A DNA stretch of 8,037 nt from CAXDOZ01 sp963991145 (GCA_963991145.1 CAXDOZ010000105.1:1-8037); one strand, 5' to 3'. Counted from the first letter of the stretch, positions 1 to 6,914 are shown. Made by a program: numbers and translations. The notes: generated from the letters alone by a model not told the origin.

Positions 1-249
1 GGCCATTCCAGGATAAATGAGACTCCCGCTTAATGGAAGGTTCTCCAATACTTTTGCTGTTCCTGTCTCATTACAACGATCAAACAGGCTGCCTCCTAAA
101 ACACTAAGGCTAACAAAATAATTATCAGCTGTTGAGTCGGGAATTAAGTATAGGGTTAACCCATTATTTAGTTGAAATCGAAATCCTTCTTGCCCCTGAA
201 GAAATTGGCAGCAAAATGCAAAAAGGGCTAGGGTTAAAACTTTACGCAT
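1..249 (-). CDS. M16-family peptidase-like exported protein, N-terminal part (inactive zinc motif)
   Basis: Partial gene: reading starts at the ATG at 249 and runs off the window at 1 (83 codons). Residues 1-19 form a signal peptide (basic MRK, hydrophobic core, cleavage likely LQG|Q). Mature residues 23-76 match the start of the M16 (pitrilysin/insulinase) fold: an NNGLTLYLIPD strand at 28-38, a VSLSVLGGS strand at 46-54, then an ETG..K..EN segment at 61-70 where M16 proteases carry ETGLAH..EH. The first and last zinc-ligand histidines of HxxEH are Lys66 and Asn70, while Glu69 is kept, so this copy should not bind catalytic zinc at this site. Bacterial M16 proteins often act as a pair of one active and one motif-less subunit; I infer this is the motif-less partner or a degenerate homologue. 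It lies 75 bp downstream of the methyltransferase on the same strand, possibly co-transcribed. The family call rests on a short N-terminal segment. Confidence 0.72.
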   Translation of the reverse strand, partial: MRKVLTLALFAFCCQFLQGQEGFRFQLNNGLTLYLIPDSTADNYFVSLSVLGGSLFDRCNETGTAKVLENLPLSGSLIYPGMA

Positions 250-306
250 AAAACGACTTAATGAAGCGAAGTTAAGGAAAGAGGAGTTTCCATTTTCCTT
301 TGACTT

Positions 307-318
307 TGGATATATCCA
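307..318. repeat. 12-bp perfect palindrome TGGATATATCCA
   Basis: A self-complementary 12-mer lies 6 bp beyond the methyltransferase stop codon, in the 75-bp spacer before the M16-like gene. It has no T-run after it in the minus direction, so it is not a standard intrinsic terminator. It could be a protein-binding site or a weak RNA hairpin; function is unknown. Confidence 0.4.
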
Positions 319-324
319 CAAAAA

Positions 325-1098
325 TCAATGAATAGTAAGATGCTGAGGCTGAAGGTAGCCTGGGTTTAGACTTATCACTCCAAAATGATAAAGGTTAAGG
401 GAGAGCTTAACATCTTCAGAATAACGAATAAGCTCCCAGGCTTCTGTCATTTCCCTGCTCCAATAAATATCGTCCATTACGATCAGACCCATATCTGTAA
501 GGTGGTCTGTAGCCCATTGGAAATATTTCACAGTGCTTTCCTTAGTGTGATTCCCATCGATATAGATCAGGTCGAATTTAGAATCTTCTAGTGTTGGCAA
601 GACCGAATCAAAGCTTCCTTCAATGACTTCCACTGATTCTAATCCAAGCTCTGAGAAGTTTTCCCTGGCTTTCGATGCAAGCTCAGATCTGAATTCTATA
701 GAGAAAACAAGGGCATTAGAGCCTTTTGCAAGGTAGGAGGTTCCAATGCCTCCTGATGTTCCGAGTTCAAGGATCTTTTCCGCATCGACGAATTCTGCAA
801 TTAGATAAAGTAATTCACCTTTCCTTTTGCTAGAACTGCTTCTCGCTATTTGAGCACCGATTGTAACTGGCTTATCTGAATTAGTTCCTGCTCCTTTGTC
901 AATTGAAAGGAGAGGAGTGTTGTCTGTTACAGCAATCCTTCTTTGCCTTTCAATCGAATCCTGAACATCCTCAGGCATTCTTGATCGTAAGACCTTATTC
1001 ATGAATTGAAATGCATATGGTGAATGCATGCGAATTCTTGATTGAGCCTTCAATCTGTATAGTAAATATGAAACCACCTGATGGTATCGATCACTCAT
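325..1098 (-). CDS. class I SAM-dependent methyltransferase (O-methyltransferase-like)
   Basis: 257 residues, ATG at 1098, TGA at 325-327. There is no signal peptide, so it should be cytoplasmic. The N-terminal helix region with RMHSPYAFQF (23-32) is a feature I associate with a Bacteroidota methyltransferase family. The Rossmann core follows: motif I ELGTSGGIGTSYLA at 111-124 (SAM glycine loop), an acidic residue after strand 2 (Glu135 in FSIEF), DLIYIDGNHT at 176-185, and LIVMDDIYWS at 205-214. The IDGNH and MDD elements resemble the metal-binding region of Methyltransf_24/COMT-like O-methyltransferases, where the usual Asp-Asn pair is here Asp209-Asp210. The acceptor substrate cannot be read from the sequence. 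It is divergent from the barrel gene (129 bp apart) and upstream of the M16-like gene on the same strand. I found no clean promoter for it; upstream minus-strand sequence gives only poor matches to TAnnTTTG. Fold call is secure, substrate is not. Confidence 0.88.
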   Translation of the reverse strand: MSDRYHQVVSYLLYRLKAQSRIRMHSPYAFQFMNKVLRSRMPEDVQDSIERQRRIAVTDNTPLLSIDKGAGTNSDKPVTIGAQIARSSSSKRKGELLYLIAEFVDAEKILELGTSGGIGTSYLAKGSNALVFSIEFRSELASKARENFSELGLESVEVIEGSFDSVLPTLEDSKFDLIYIDGNHTKESTVKYFQWATDHLTDMGLIVMDDIYWSREMTEAWELIRYSEDVKLSLNLYHFGVISLNPGYLQPQHLTIH

Positions 1099-1180
1099 CA
1101 GAATCTAATTTGACGAAATTGGCGTAATTGAAGCTTCTGTTTTCAACACATTAAATCTTCCTTATTGGGGAAATCTAATC

Positions 1181-1209
1181 TTTGAACTTGAGTCAGAATC
1201 TTATTTTTG
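1181..1209 (+). promoter_or_regulatory. Bacteroidota-type promoter for the barrel gene
   Basis: TTTG at 1181-1184, a 17-bp spacer, then TATTTTTG at 1202-1209, a full match to the Bacteroidota -7 consensus TAnnTTTG. Transcription would begin a few bases after 1209, giving a short leader before the ATG at 1228. The -7 box overlaps the TTG at 1207, which argues against that codon being the start. Confidence 0.62.
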
Positions 1210-1227
1210 AGGGATAAACCCAATTTG

Positions 1228-1983
1228 ATGAGACAAAAACTTCTTACTCTTCTTCTATTATCCTTTTGGTTTATACCGATGGAAGTGTTTGGTCAAAATG
1301 GGATTTATATTGGCCCTCAAGCCGGAGTAAACCTATCATCAACCTTCTTTCAAAATACTTCGGAGCTTTTTAGAAATTTTCCTGAAAAGGAAGGGTCGGG
1401 GATTGCTTACCTTCCAACGATCGGCTATACCGCCAGAGTGAATTTTGGAATTCCCTTGTCAAATCATTGGTCAGTGCAGCTAGGCCTAGGCTATACTCAG
1501 GGAGGACAGAAGTATGAGGACACTTATCAGCTGCTAGATGGGCCACTTAATGTACAATGGAATGTTAGACTGGGCTATCTGCAATTTCCGCTTTTAGCTC
1601 GCTACAGTTCACATTCATTTGGAGACAATGTGAGCTTTTCAATGAGTTTTGGCCCAACGATTGGAATTATGGTCCAGGGGAGCGATGAAGCGATCTTTAA
1701 CGGTGTTCCGGATTCAATGCTTGCAGATCCATTTATTAAGTATAATACACTGGATCTTGGATTAGAGATCAACCCAGGTGTAGATATCTATTTTAGCAAG
1801 ACCACCTTTCTCACTGTTGCTTTTCATGCCTATGTAGGTCTCGTTAACCTGAATGGAGCGTATTATGAACAATACATCCCTGAGGGACAGGATGGATTAA
1901 AGAGTCAACGCAATCTCTTTATGGGACTTCATGTAGGTTTTAACTGGATCATCGAGCAGCGATACCGCAATCGCTGGCACTGA
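1228..1983 (+). CDS. outer-membrane beta-barrel protein (PF13568-like, porin family)
   Basis: 251 residues from the ATG at 1228. An in-frame TTG at 1207 would add seven residues but lies inside the -7 promoter box, and the ATG gives a proper signal peptide (residues 1-22, cleavage VFG|Q). The mature protein consists of alternating amphipathic strands and turns: GIYIGPQAGVNLS after the signal, WSVQLGLGYTQGGQKYE, then YLQFPLLARYSS, the 'YL.(F/I)PLL.(K/R)Y' strand characteristic of the small Bacteroidota barrel family, and a late strand FMGLHVGFNWII. Size fits an eight- to ten-strand barrel. Unusually the chain does not stop at the last aromatic strand but continues with a basic tail ending RYRNRWH. 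Role is likely structural or small-molecule passage; no ligand can be inferred. It ends 2 bp from the stop of the convergent TonB-dependent receptor. Confidence 0.85.
   Translation: MRQKLLTLLLLSFWFIPMEVFGQNGIYIGPQAGVNLSSTFFQNTSELFRNFPEKEGSGIAYLPTIGYTARVNFGIPLSNHWSVQLGLGYTQGGQKYEDTYQLLDGPLNVQWNVRLGYLQFPLLARYSSHSFGDNVSFSMSFGPTIGIMVQGSDEAIFNGVPDSMLADPFIKYNTLDLGLEINPGVDIYFSKTTFLTVAFHAYVGLVNLNGAYYEQYIPEGQDGLKSQRNLFMGLHVGFNWIIEQRYRNRWH
1957..1976. terminator. perfect 7-bp stem hairpin at the convergent gene ends
   Basis: CAGCGAT (1957-1963) and ATCGCTG (1970-1976) pair perfectly around a 6-base loop. It lies inside the last codons of the barrel gene, 7 bp before its stop. Because only two bases separate the converging genes, any terminator must sit in coding sequence, and this is the best candidate I see. 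No U-tract follows on either strand, so it is not a textbook intrinsic terminator; it may be chance. Confidence 0.3.
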
Positions 1984-1985
1984 TC

Positions 1986-4316
1986 TTAGAACTGATACTG
2001 AACTGAAAAGGTCATGTTTCTTGGAGCTTCGAGAAATGCCGGACGAAGCGTGTAGAGTTTATTTCCAATATTCTTGATAATGAAGTTCGCTCTAAAGTGA
2101 TCACTGAAAATGTAGCCCAGTCTTAGGTCAAAGACCCAAAATCCTTTTGTATTCGCAGCTCTGAACTCTGAAAGTCCCGGGATGATCCCTTCATAAACAG
2201 GGTCAATAACTTCAAGGTATCCGATATAAAGAGCGGCTGCTCCTAAGTCTAAACCCTTGAATGGTGTGATCTGAACGTCTGCTTTGAAGTTGTGAAAGTT
2301 CCTGTAAGGCAGATACTTTTCGGAAGTCGGATCACTAGGATCGTGATCAAGGTTGATAGGGTAGGTATAGGTATAACCAATGAGGTATTGGAAAGGAATC
2401 TTAAAGATCTCTCCCTGACTGAATGTTGAGATCTCAAATCCTGAGATCCTTGCATTTGTGATATTGATCGACCTAAAGCCAAATCCACCCACCGGGTCAC
2501 TTGGCTCACCCCATAGACCGCCTCTGAATTCAATCATATTTCTGTACTGTGATACAAATCCACTTAGGTCAAAGTAACCTAGCCAGGTGCCTAGTTTTAC
2601 TCCTTGCTTGATCCCGATCTCCGAACTCCAACCTGTTTCAGAAATTAGATCCGGATTTGGATATACATATGTTCCCGAGCTACTGATCTGTACAAATAAT
2701 TCCGCTGCCGTTGGGAAGCGATAGCCCTGTCCGAATGAGGCTCTTAGATTTGTTCCTTCCGTAATTTGCCAATTGATTCCGGCTCTGATAATCGGTTTTA
2801 CCGGAATGCTGATTCGGTTTGTAGAATCGCGGTTCAAAGCCCAGTTCCAAAACTTCATATCGTGGTCTGTCCGAAGTGAATCAACCTGATAGTATTCAAG
2901 TCTGATCCCGGCATTCAGAGTAAAGACATTAGCCCATTTCTTTTCAAATTGAGCATATGCTCCAATATTTCCACTCTTGTGGTTCCCGAATGTAATTGTG
3001 CGGGCATTGGTGAAATAGGTAGTCGCTCCGGAAGTGATTGTAAAGTCTCTATCAGAGTATCTCTTCAAGAAGGTGTAATCAGCGAAGTACATGTTTGAGT
3101 TCGTGTACTCATTGTCATCTGTATTTGAGATCTCCTGATTGTAAAACCTTGTCTTTAAAGAGTGTCGATTGTCTTTCTTATCGTAGAAGTTTACAAATGG
3201 ATCAAGAGTGATGGTTCTCTTGTACTGAGTAGTGTAGGCATCCTGATATGGCTCGTACTGTGCCGTATCCAATCCATTCCAAAAGAAGAAGAATCCACCG
3301 CTCTCATGCATGAAGTTTGCACTCATCCCAACATTTAATCGAGGTGCGTTTTGAGGTCTCCATTTTAGCTTTCCATTCATTCGGATACGCTTGATGTCGG
3401 CCGTTTCTGTATAACCTGCATCTTGCTTATAGTTAGCTGCAAAAGCAACATCCAGCGTCTTAAATCTTCTAGAGTGGCTGAAGCTTCCATTTCCGAATTT
3501 TCTCAGTTGTAAGAATTGCTTGCCATCTGAGGTTTCTCGAGTCCAGTTTCTGCTTATGTTCTTGTTATTTGGCTGATTATAGAAACCGAAGTTCAGGATC
3601 AATTTTGTTTGCGGTGTATTGGTTGGATCTACTGTTTGGAAGTTTACTACTCCATTCAAAGCAGAAGATCCGTACAAGGCCGATGAAGCTCCCTTTATCA
3701 CTTCTATCTGCTCAATATTCTCAGCGGGCATGGATTCCCAAAGCACACGTCCATTGTCAGGTGAAAACATTGGGAGACCATCCACAAGAAACATTACTCT
3801 ACTGGCGGCTCCGTTGCTGTATCCACTTCCTCCTCTAATACTTGCTCCTTCTCCTAAGACCTGAAAACCGGGGATCTTATTTAAGGTTTCATCAGCAGTT
3901 GTAGTGGCATTATTAGTGATGAAAGATTCCTTTACAACCTCCATACTTACAGTAGTCTCCGACAGGTCCTTTTTAAACTTCCCTTCAGAGCTTACTGTCA
4001 CTCCCTCAATGATCTTTGAGGCTTTTGCAAAAATGATATCCCGAGTTTCTGTTTGCCCTGCTGTCAATTCAAGTGTGATCTCCTGAGCCTCATAGCCCAG
4101 GTAGCTGAATTGAATTGTAACGGTGCCGGGATCGACTTCCAACTTATACTTTCCCGCGAAGTCTGTTGTTGTGCCATTGGTAGTTCCTGCCTGAACTACG
4201 TTCACTGCAAATAACTCTTCACCTGTTTCCGAATCCGTGATCTGTCCCTGAATACTAGCCTTTTGCCCATATAGAAATAGGGGGCAAAGGAAAAAGAGTA
4301 AAAGTCCTTTCCTCAT
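1986..4316 (-). CDS. TonB-dependent outer-membrane receptor (downstream copy of a tandem pair)
   Basis: 776 residues from the ATG at 4316, TAA at 1986-1988. An upstream in-frame ATG at 4394 would overlap the preceding gene and bury the signal peptide, so I reject it. Signal peptide 1-17 (LYG|Q). Residues about 20-95 form a carboxypeptidase-regulatory-like beta-sandwich (GQITDSETGEEL.AVNV, then Y.LEVDPGT.TIQFSYLGYE). A TonB-box-like segment (EGVTVSS) lies near 104-110, and the plug domain covers about 115-230, with SIRGGSG, a VMFLVDGLPM strand and QIEVIKGASSALYGSSALNG. The rest is the 22-strand-type barrel, including RASFGQGYRFPTAAELF, ending in the terminal aromatic FSVQYQF. It acts in the outer membrane as an active transporter powered by TonB-ExbB-ExbD. 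No SusD gene follows, so it is closer to siderophore/cofactor-type receptors than to a SusC glycan system; substrate unknown. Its plug is about 70% identical (46/66, hand count) to the receptor just upstream, 49 bp away. Confidence 0.93.
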   Translation of the reverse strand: MRKGLLLFFLCPLFLYGQKASIQGQITDSETGEELFAVNVVQAGTTNGTTTDFAGKYKLEVDPGTVTIQFSYLGYEAQEITLELTAGQTETRDIIFAKASKIIEGVTVSSEGKFKKDLSETTVSMEVVKESFITNNATTTADETLNKIPGFQVLGEGASIRGGSGYSNGAASRVMFLVDGLPMFSPDNGRVLWESMPAENIEQIEVIKGASSALYGSSALNGVVNFQTVDPTNTPQTKLILNFGFYNQPNNKNISRNWTRETSDGKQFLQLRKFGNGSFSHSRRFKTLDVAFAANYKQDAGYTETADIKRIRMNGKLKWRPQNAPRLNVGMSANFMHESGGFFFFWNGLDTAQYEPYQDAYTTQYKRTITLDPFVNFYDKKDNRHSLKTRFYNQEISNTDDNEYTNSNMYFADYTFLKRYSDRDFTITSGATTYFTNARTITFGNHKSGNIGAYAQFEKKWANVFTLNAGIRLEYYQVDSLRTDHDMKFWNWALNRDSTNRISIPVKPIIRAGINWQITEGTNLRASFGQGYRFPTAAELFVQISSSGTYVYPNPDLISETGWSSEIGIKQGVKLGTWLGYFDLSGFVSQYRNMIEFRGGLWGEPSDPVGGFGFRSINITNARISGFEISTFSQGEIFKIPFQYLIGYTYTYPINLDHDPSDPTSEKYLPYRNFHNFKADVQITPFKGLDLGAAALYIGYLEVIDPVYEGIIPGLSEFRAANTKGFWVFDLRLGYIFSDHFRANFIIKNIGNKLYTLRPAFLEAPRNMTFSVQYQF

Positions 4317-4330
4317 TCGTGTCGTTTGCT

Positions 4331-4338
4331 CAAAAATA
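4331..4338 (-). promoter_or_regulatory. candidate internal -7 promoter element for the downstream receptor
   Basis: Minus-strand TATTTTTG fully matches TAnnTTTG and ends 14 bp before the ATG at 4316. The surrounding 11-mer TTATTTTTGAG (4329-4339) is identical to that of the barrel-gene promoter (1201-1211). No TTG is found at the usual 17-20 bp upstream, so the -33 part is missing. The downstream receptor may therefore have its own start site as well as read-through from the upstream gene. Confidence 0.4.
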
Positions 4339-4340
4339 AA

Positions 4341-4360
4341 AATCCTACTGAATCCTGTTG
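4341..4360. repeat. tandem 10-bp repeat in the inter-receptor spacer
   Basis: AATCCTACTG followed directly by AATCCTGTTG (8 of 10 identical) and a further AAT. The period is one helical turn, and the repeat sits just upstream of the candidate -7 element of the downstream receptor. It might be a binding site on one face of the helix, or chance. Confidence 0.3.
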
Positions 4361-4365
4361 AATAT

Positions 4366-6747
4366 CTAGAACTGCCAATTGAACTGGAAGACAATATTTG
4401 TAGGATCCTGCAATTCAGCTGGTCTTTCCATATACTCCATATTCAAAATGTTCTTCGCAATTACAGCGAGTTTCAGTGTGGGGGTGAAGTTGTAGGCAAT
4501 TCTTAAATCTATCTGAGTTGTGCCTCTGCCATTAAATCTCTCTCTCCATTCCTTTAGACCACTAAATGCCTGAGTTCCAATAAAGGGCTCTAGTGCAATT
4601 GCTCCGTCAACGAAGAATCTATCAATGTTTTCCTGCCAGCTAGTGAAGATCAGGGAGCCGCCAAAGTCAAGTTTATTCCAGGAACTCTGAATGTCGATCT
4701 TGAAGTTATGAGTGCTTCTATATTTCAGGATATTCTCTTCAGAAGTTGAGGTCTCAGCGTATGTGCCAGGATCTTCAACCTCATTTCCATTTACATCGTA
4801 AAGAGTAAGGGTGTCATTCCAGTTGAGGGATTTAGGAACGATGTAAGTATATCCCATCAAGATCTCCAGAGGGAACTTACCGATCTGTCCTCTGCTAAAA
4901 GCCGAGAATTCAAATCCTCCAATAATTGTTTGACCCACATTCTGAGCTGAAAACCCAATGCCTGTAAATCCTGGAGCAAACTGCCCAAATGTAAACTCCA
5001 TCATATCCTCATATCTGAGTAGGAATCCGGAGATATCTGCATATCCTATCCAGGTCTGTGCCTTATTCTTGAACTGCTGCTTGAAACCGATCTCTGCGCT
5101 CCATCCAGATTCTGCTTCCAATCTTGGATTTGGGAAGATTCCAATACCACCAACATTGGTTGATACAAATTTCTCTGCAAGAGATGGGAAACGATAACCC
5201 TGTCCCCAGGACGCACGAATGTTACTTCCCTCTTTGATCTGATAGCTTAGACCAAAGCGAACTACGGGTAATGCGTCAGATTTGAAGGAATCTACTTTGA
5301 AGTACTCATATCGAGCACCTACTGAGAAGTTAAGCGTGTTGTTGAAGAATTTGAAGTCTCCCTGTACATAGGGAGCCAGATTATAGCCGGTATGCTTTCC
5401 AACCAGGGACTCTTCAACGCTTCCTCCTGGAGGAGGTTTAACATCTGAAAAGGAGGCTGCAAACCCAGTCGTAAAACTGGCAGAGTACTTCGCTTTGAAG
5501 ATCCTTTTTTGATACTGGAACTCTCCGAAGTAGAGATTCCCCACGTTCCCTTGATTTGTATTGTTCTTGTTAACTGTTCGATAGTAGCGAGACCTAAAAA
5601 CGTACTTGTTCTTCTTGGAATCAAAGTAATCAACTGTAAAATCGACATTCATCCTTTGATTCTTATAGTCCGAGGCAGAACCGGGCAAGGGTAGGAGTTG
5701 TGAAGTATCTATCCCATCCCAAAGGAAAAAGGTATATCCCTTTCCGTAATTATGAGTGTAGTCCACACCAAATCGTAGGTTCTTTACCTGCTTAGGCTTA
5801 TAAAACCAGTTTGTTGTTATTCTTCCTTCCTGATATGATGCCCTGTTCTTATAGCTCATATCTGAAATGAAATTTGCTCCTGCTACTAAACCAACCTGAT
5901 CTCCGATCATTCTTCTGTGAGCTATGGTGGCTCCTGAAATGAATGGGTGGACTCTGTTAGAATCATTCCACCATATTGATTGCTTGTTCCTTGGATTGAA
6001 ATAAGGACCTGCATATAGTGTCATCCTGGTATATGGGGTCGCATTCGGCTCGGCCAAACGGACATTTACAATTCCATTCAATGCAGAGGATCCGTAAAGA
6101 GCCGAAGCTGCACCTTTGATGACTTCGATCTGCCTCACATTTTCAGTTGGGATTGAAGACCATCTCACATCACCTGCATCTGCGGTGATCATAGGCATGT
6201 CATCCACTAAAGTCATGACTCTTGTACCTGCTCCATATGACCAACCTGAGCCTCCTCGAATATTGATCTGCCGGTCAGTTGAAATAACTCCTGGAACCTT
6301 ATTCAAACCTTCCTCAATGCTGATTATATTGTTGTTTTCCAACAGGTTATTTCCCACAACCTCAAGTGAAACCGTAACCTCTTCAATATTGGCTTCATAC
6401 TTTGTGGCACTTACAACTACCACATCGAGAAGCTCCTTTTTTTCGGATAGAGTAACGTTTTGAGTTGTAGTAGAACCTGATGTTATGACAACCTCGATGA
6501 TCTGATCTTCCATCCCCAAATAGCCATAGGTGACGGAATAGGTTCCGGCCTCAAGATCGATAGAGTAATTACCATCAAAGTCGGTAACCGTAGCAAGACC
6601 TGCCTGCATATCGATGATAATATTTGCACCGTAGAGTCCGGTGCCAGATTTTGGATCTGTTACTGTTCCTGTTAAGACCCCCTTTTGAGCATTGAGGTGA
6701 AGGAAGTTGAGAGCAAACAGAATAACTAGAAGTAAAGCCTTCTTCAT
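4366..6747 (-). CDS. TonB-dependent outer-membrane receptor (upstream copy of a tandem pair)
   Basis: 793 residues, ATG at 6747, TAG at 4366-4368. Signal peptide 1-20 (LNA|Q). A carboxypeptidase-regulatory-like domain spans about 22-100 (GTVTDPKSGTGLYGANI, TDFDGNYSIDLEAGTYSVTY). A TonB-box-like DVVVVSAT follows at 108-115. The plug runs about 118-232, with NIRGGSGWS, RVMTLVDDMPM and QIEVIKGAASALYGSSALNG. The barrel then extends to the C-terminal aromatic FQFNWQF, with RASWGQGYRFPSLAEKF as a landmark shared with the second receptor. It is an outer-membrane active transporter needing TonB-ExbBD. Compared with its neighbour, a late extracellular-loop region (LTLYDVNGNEVEDPGTYAE..., roughly 650-680) is longer and acidic, the kind of difference expected if ligands differ. 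It is likely first in a two-gene unit with the downstream receptor. No SusD, siderophore or cofactor gene adjoins it, so the substrate is unassigned. Confidence 0.94.
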   Translation of the reverse strand: MKKALLLVILFALNFLHLNAQKGVLTGTVTDPKSGTGLYGANIIIDMQAGLATVTDFDGNYSIDLEAGTYSVTYGYLGMEDQIIEVVITSGSTTTQNVTLSEKKELLDVVVVSATKYEANIEEVTVSLEVVGNNLLENNNIISIEEGLNKVPGVISTDRQINIRGGSGWSYGAGTRVMTLVDDMPMITADAGDVRWSSIPTENVRQIEVIKGAASALYGSSALNGIVNVRLAEPNATPYTRMTLYAGPYFNPRNKQSIWWNDSNRVHPFISGATIAHRRMIGDQVGLVAGANFISDMSYKNRASYQEGRITTNWFYKPKQVKNLRFGVDYTHNYGKGYTFFLWDGIDTSQLLPLPGSASDYKNQRMNVDFTVDYFDSKKNKYVFRSRYYRTVNKNNTNQGNVGNLYFGEFQYQKRIFKAKYSASFTTGFAASFSDVKPPPGGSVEESLVGKHTGYNLAPYVQGDFKFFNNTLNFSVGARYEYFKVDSFKSDALPVVRFGLSYQIKEGSNIRASWGQGYRFPSLAEKFVSTNVGGIGIFPNPRLEAESGWSAEIGFKQQFKNKAQTWIGYADISGFLLRYEDMMEFTFGQFAPGFTGIGFSAQNVGQTIIGGFEFSAFSRGQIGKFPLEILMGYTYIVPKSLNWNDTLTLYDVNGNEVEDPGTYAETSTSEENILKYRSTHNFKIDIQSSWNKLDFGGSLIFTSWQENIDRFFVDGAIALEPFIGTQAFSGLKEWRERFNGRGTTQIDLRIAYNFTPTLKLAVIAKNILNMEYMERPAELQDPTNIVFQFNWQF

Positions 6748-6791
6748 AGGGATGTTTGGTGGTTTAAGGGTGCTCCGAATTTAAGGATGTC

Positions 6792-6819
6792 TAACTATAT
6801 GGTTTACGAATTTTTCCAA
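6792..6819 (-). promoter_or_regulatory. weak candidate promoter for the receptor pair
   Basis: On the minus strand TTG (6819-6817), a 17-bp gap and TATAGTTA (6799-6792) lie in the right place upstream of the ATG at 6747. The second box matches only 6 of 8 symbols of TAnnTTTG. Two copies of CCTTAAA (plus-strand TTTAAGG at 6763-6769 and 6780-6786) lie in the leader that would follow. No better candidate was seen. Confidence 0.22.
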
Positions 6820-6834
6820 CTATGTAAATAAGAT

Positions 6835-6849
6835 GTTAAAAACCTTAAC
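6835..6849. repeat. inverted repeat GTTAA-N5-TTAAC in divergent spacer
   Basis: Perfect 5-bp arms around AAACC, near the middle of the 167-bp spacer between the receptor pair and the PKD gene. It is placed where an operator could act on both directions, but AT-rich arms this short occur by chance. Confidence 0.25.
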
Positions 6850-6889
6850 TATCAAAGCCTACAGATGACATCAAATGAAGTTTTAGATG

Positions 6890-6905
6890 TATTTTAGAAA
6901 TCTAA
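6890..6905 (+). promoter_or_regulatory. candidate -7 box overlapping an inverted repeat, upstream of the PKD gene
   Basis: TATTTTAG (6890-6897) matches TAnnTTTG at all but one position, 17 bp before the ATG at 6915. No TTTG is present at the expected upstream distance. It overlaps a small inverted repeat TTAGA-AA-TCTAA (6894-6905), which could be an operator occluding the start site. Confidence 0.3.
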
Positions 6906-6914
6906 GATCGACTC

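Noticed and set aside
258..293. 11-codon minus-strand ORF (METPLSLTSLH) as a leader peptide before the M16-like gene
   Set aside because: Too short, no repeated regulatory codons and no attenuator structure; likely chance.
1099..1180. Promoter for the methyltransferase
   Set aside because: Only poor matches to TAnnTTTG were found on the minus strand (best about 6 of 8, without a good -33 partner), so none is annotated.
1979..2006. ACTGA/TCAGT repeats as a regulatory array
   Set aside because: Three copies fall in the codons for the receptor's C-terminal SVQYQF strand and can be explained by coding constraint; spacing is irregular.
4317..4394. 26-residue N-terminal extension of the downstream receptor (ATG at 4394)
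   Set aside because: It would overlap the upstream receptor and place the signal peptide internally; the ATG at 4316 begins directly with a signal peptide.
5319..5648. 109-residue minus-strand ORF, and other 60-115 residue ORFs inside the receptor, methyltransferase and PKD genes
   Set aside because: All lie wholly within clearly supported genes in other frames, lack recognisable domains or starts, and look like shadows.
1986..6747. SusC/SusD polysaccharide utilisation locus
   Set aside because: The receptors are shorter than typical SusC proteins, and no SusD lipoprotein or glycan-active enzyme adjoins them.
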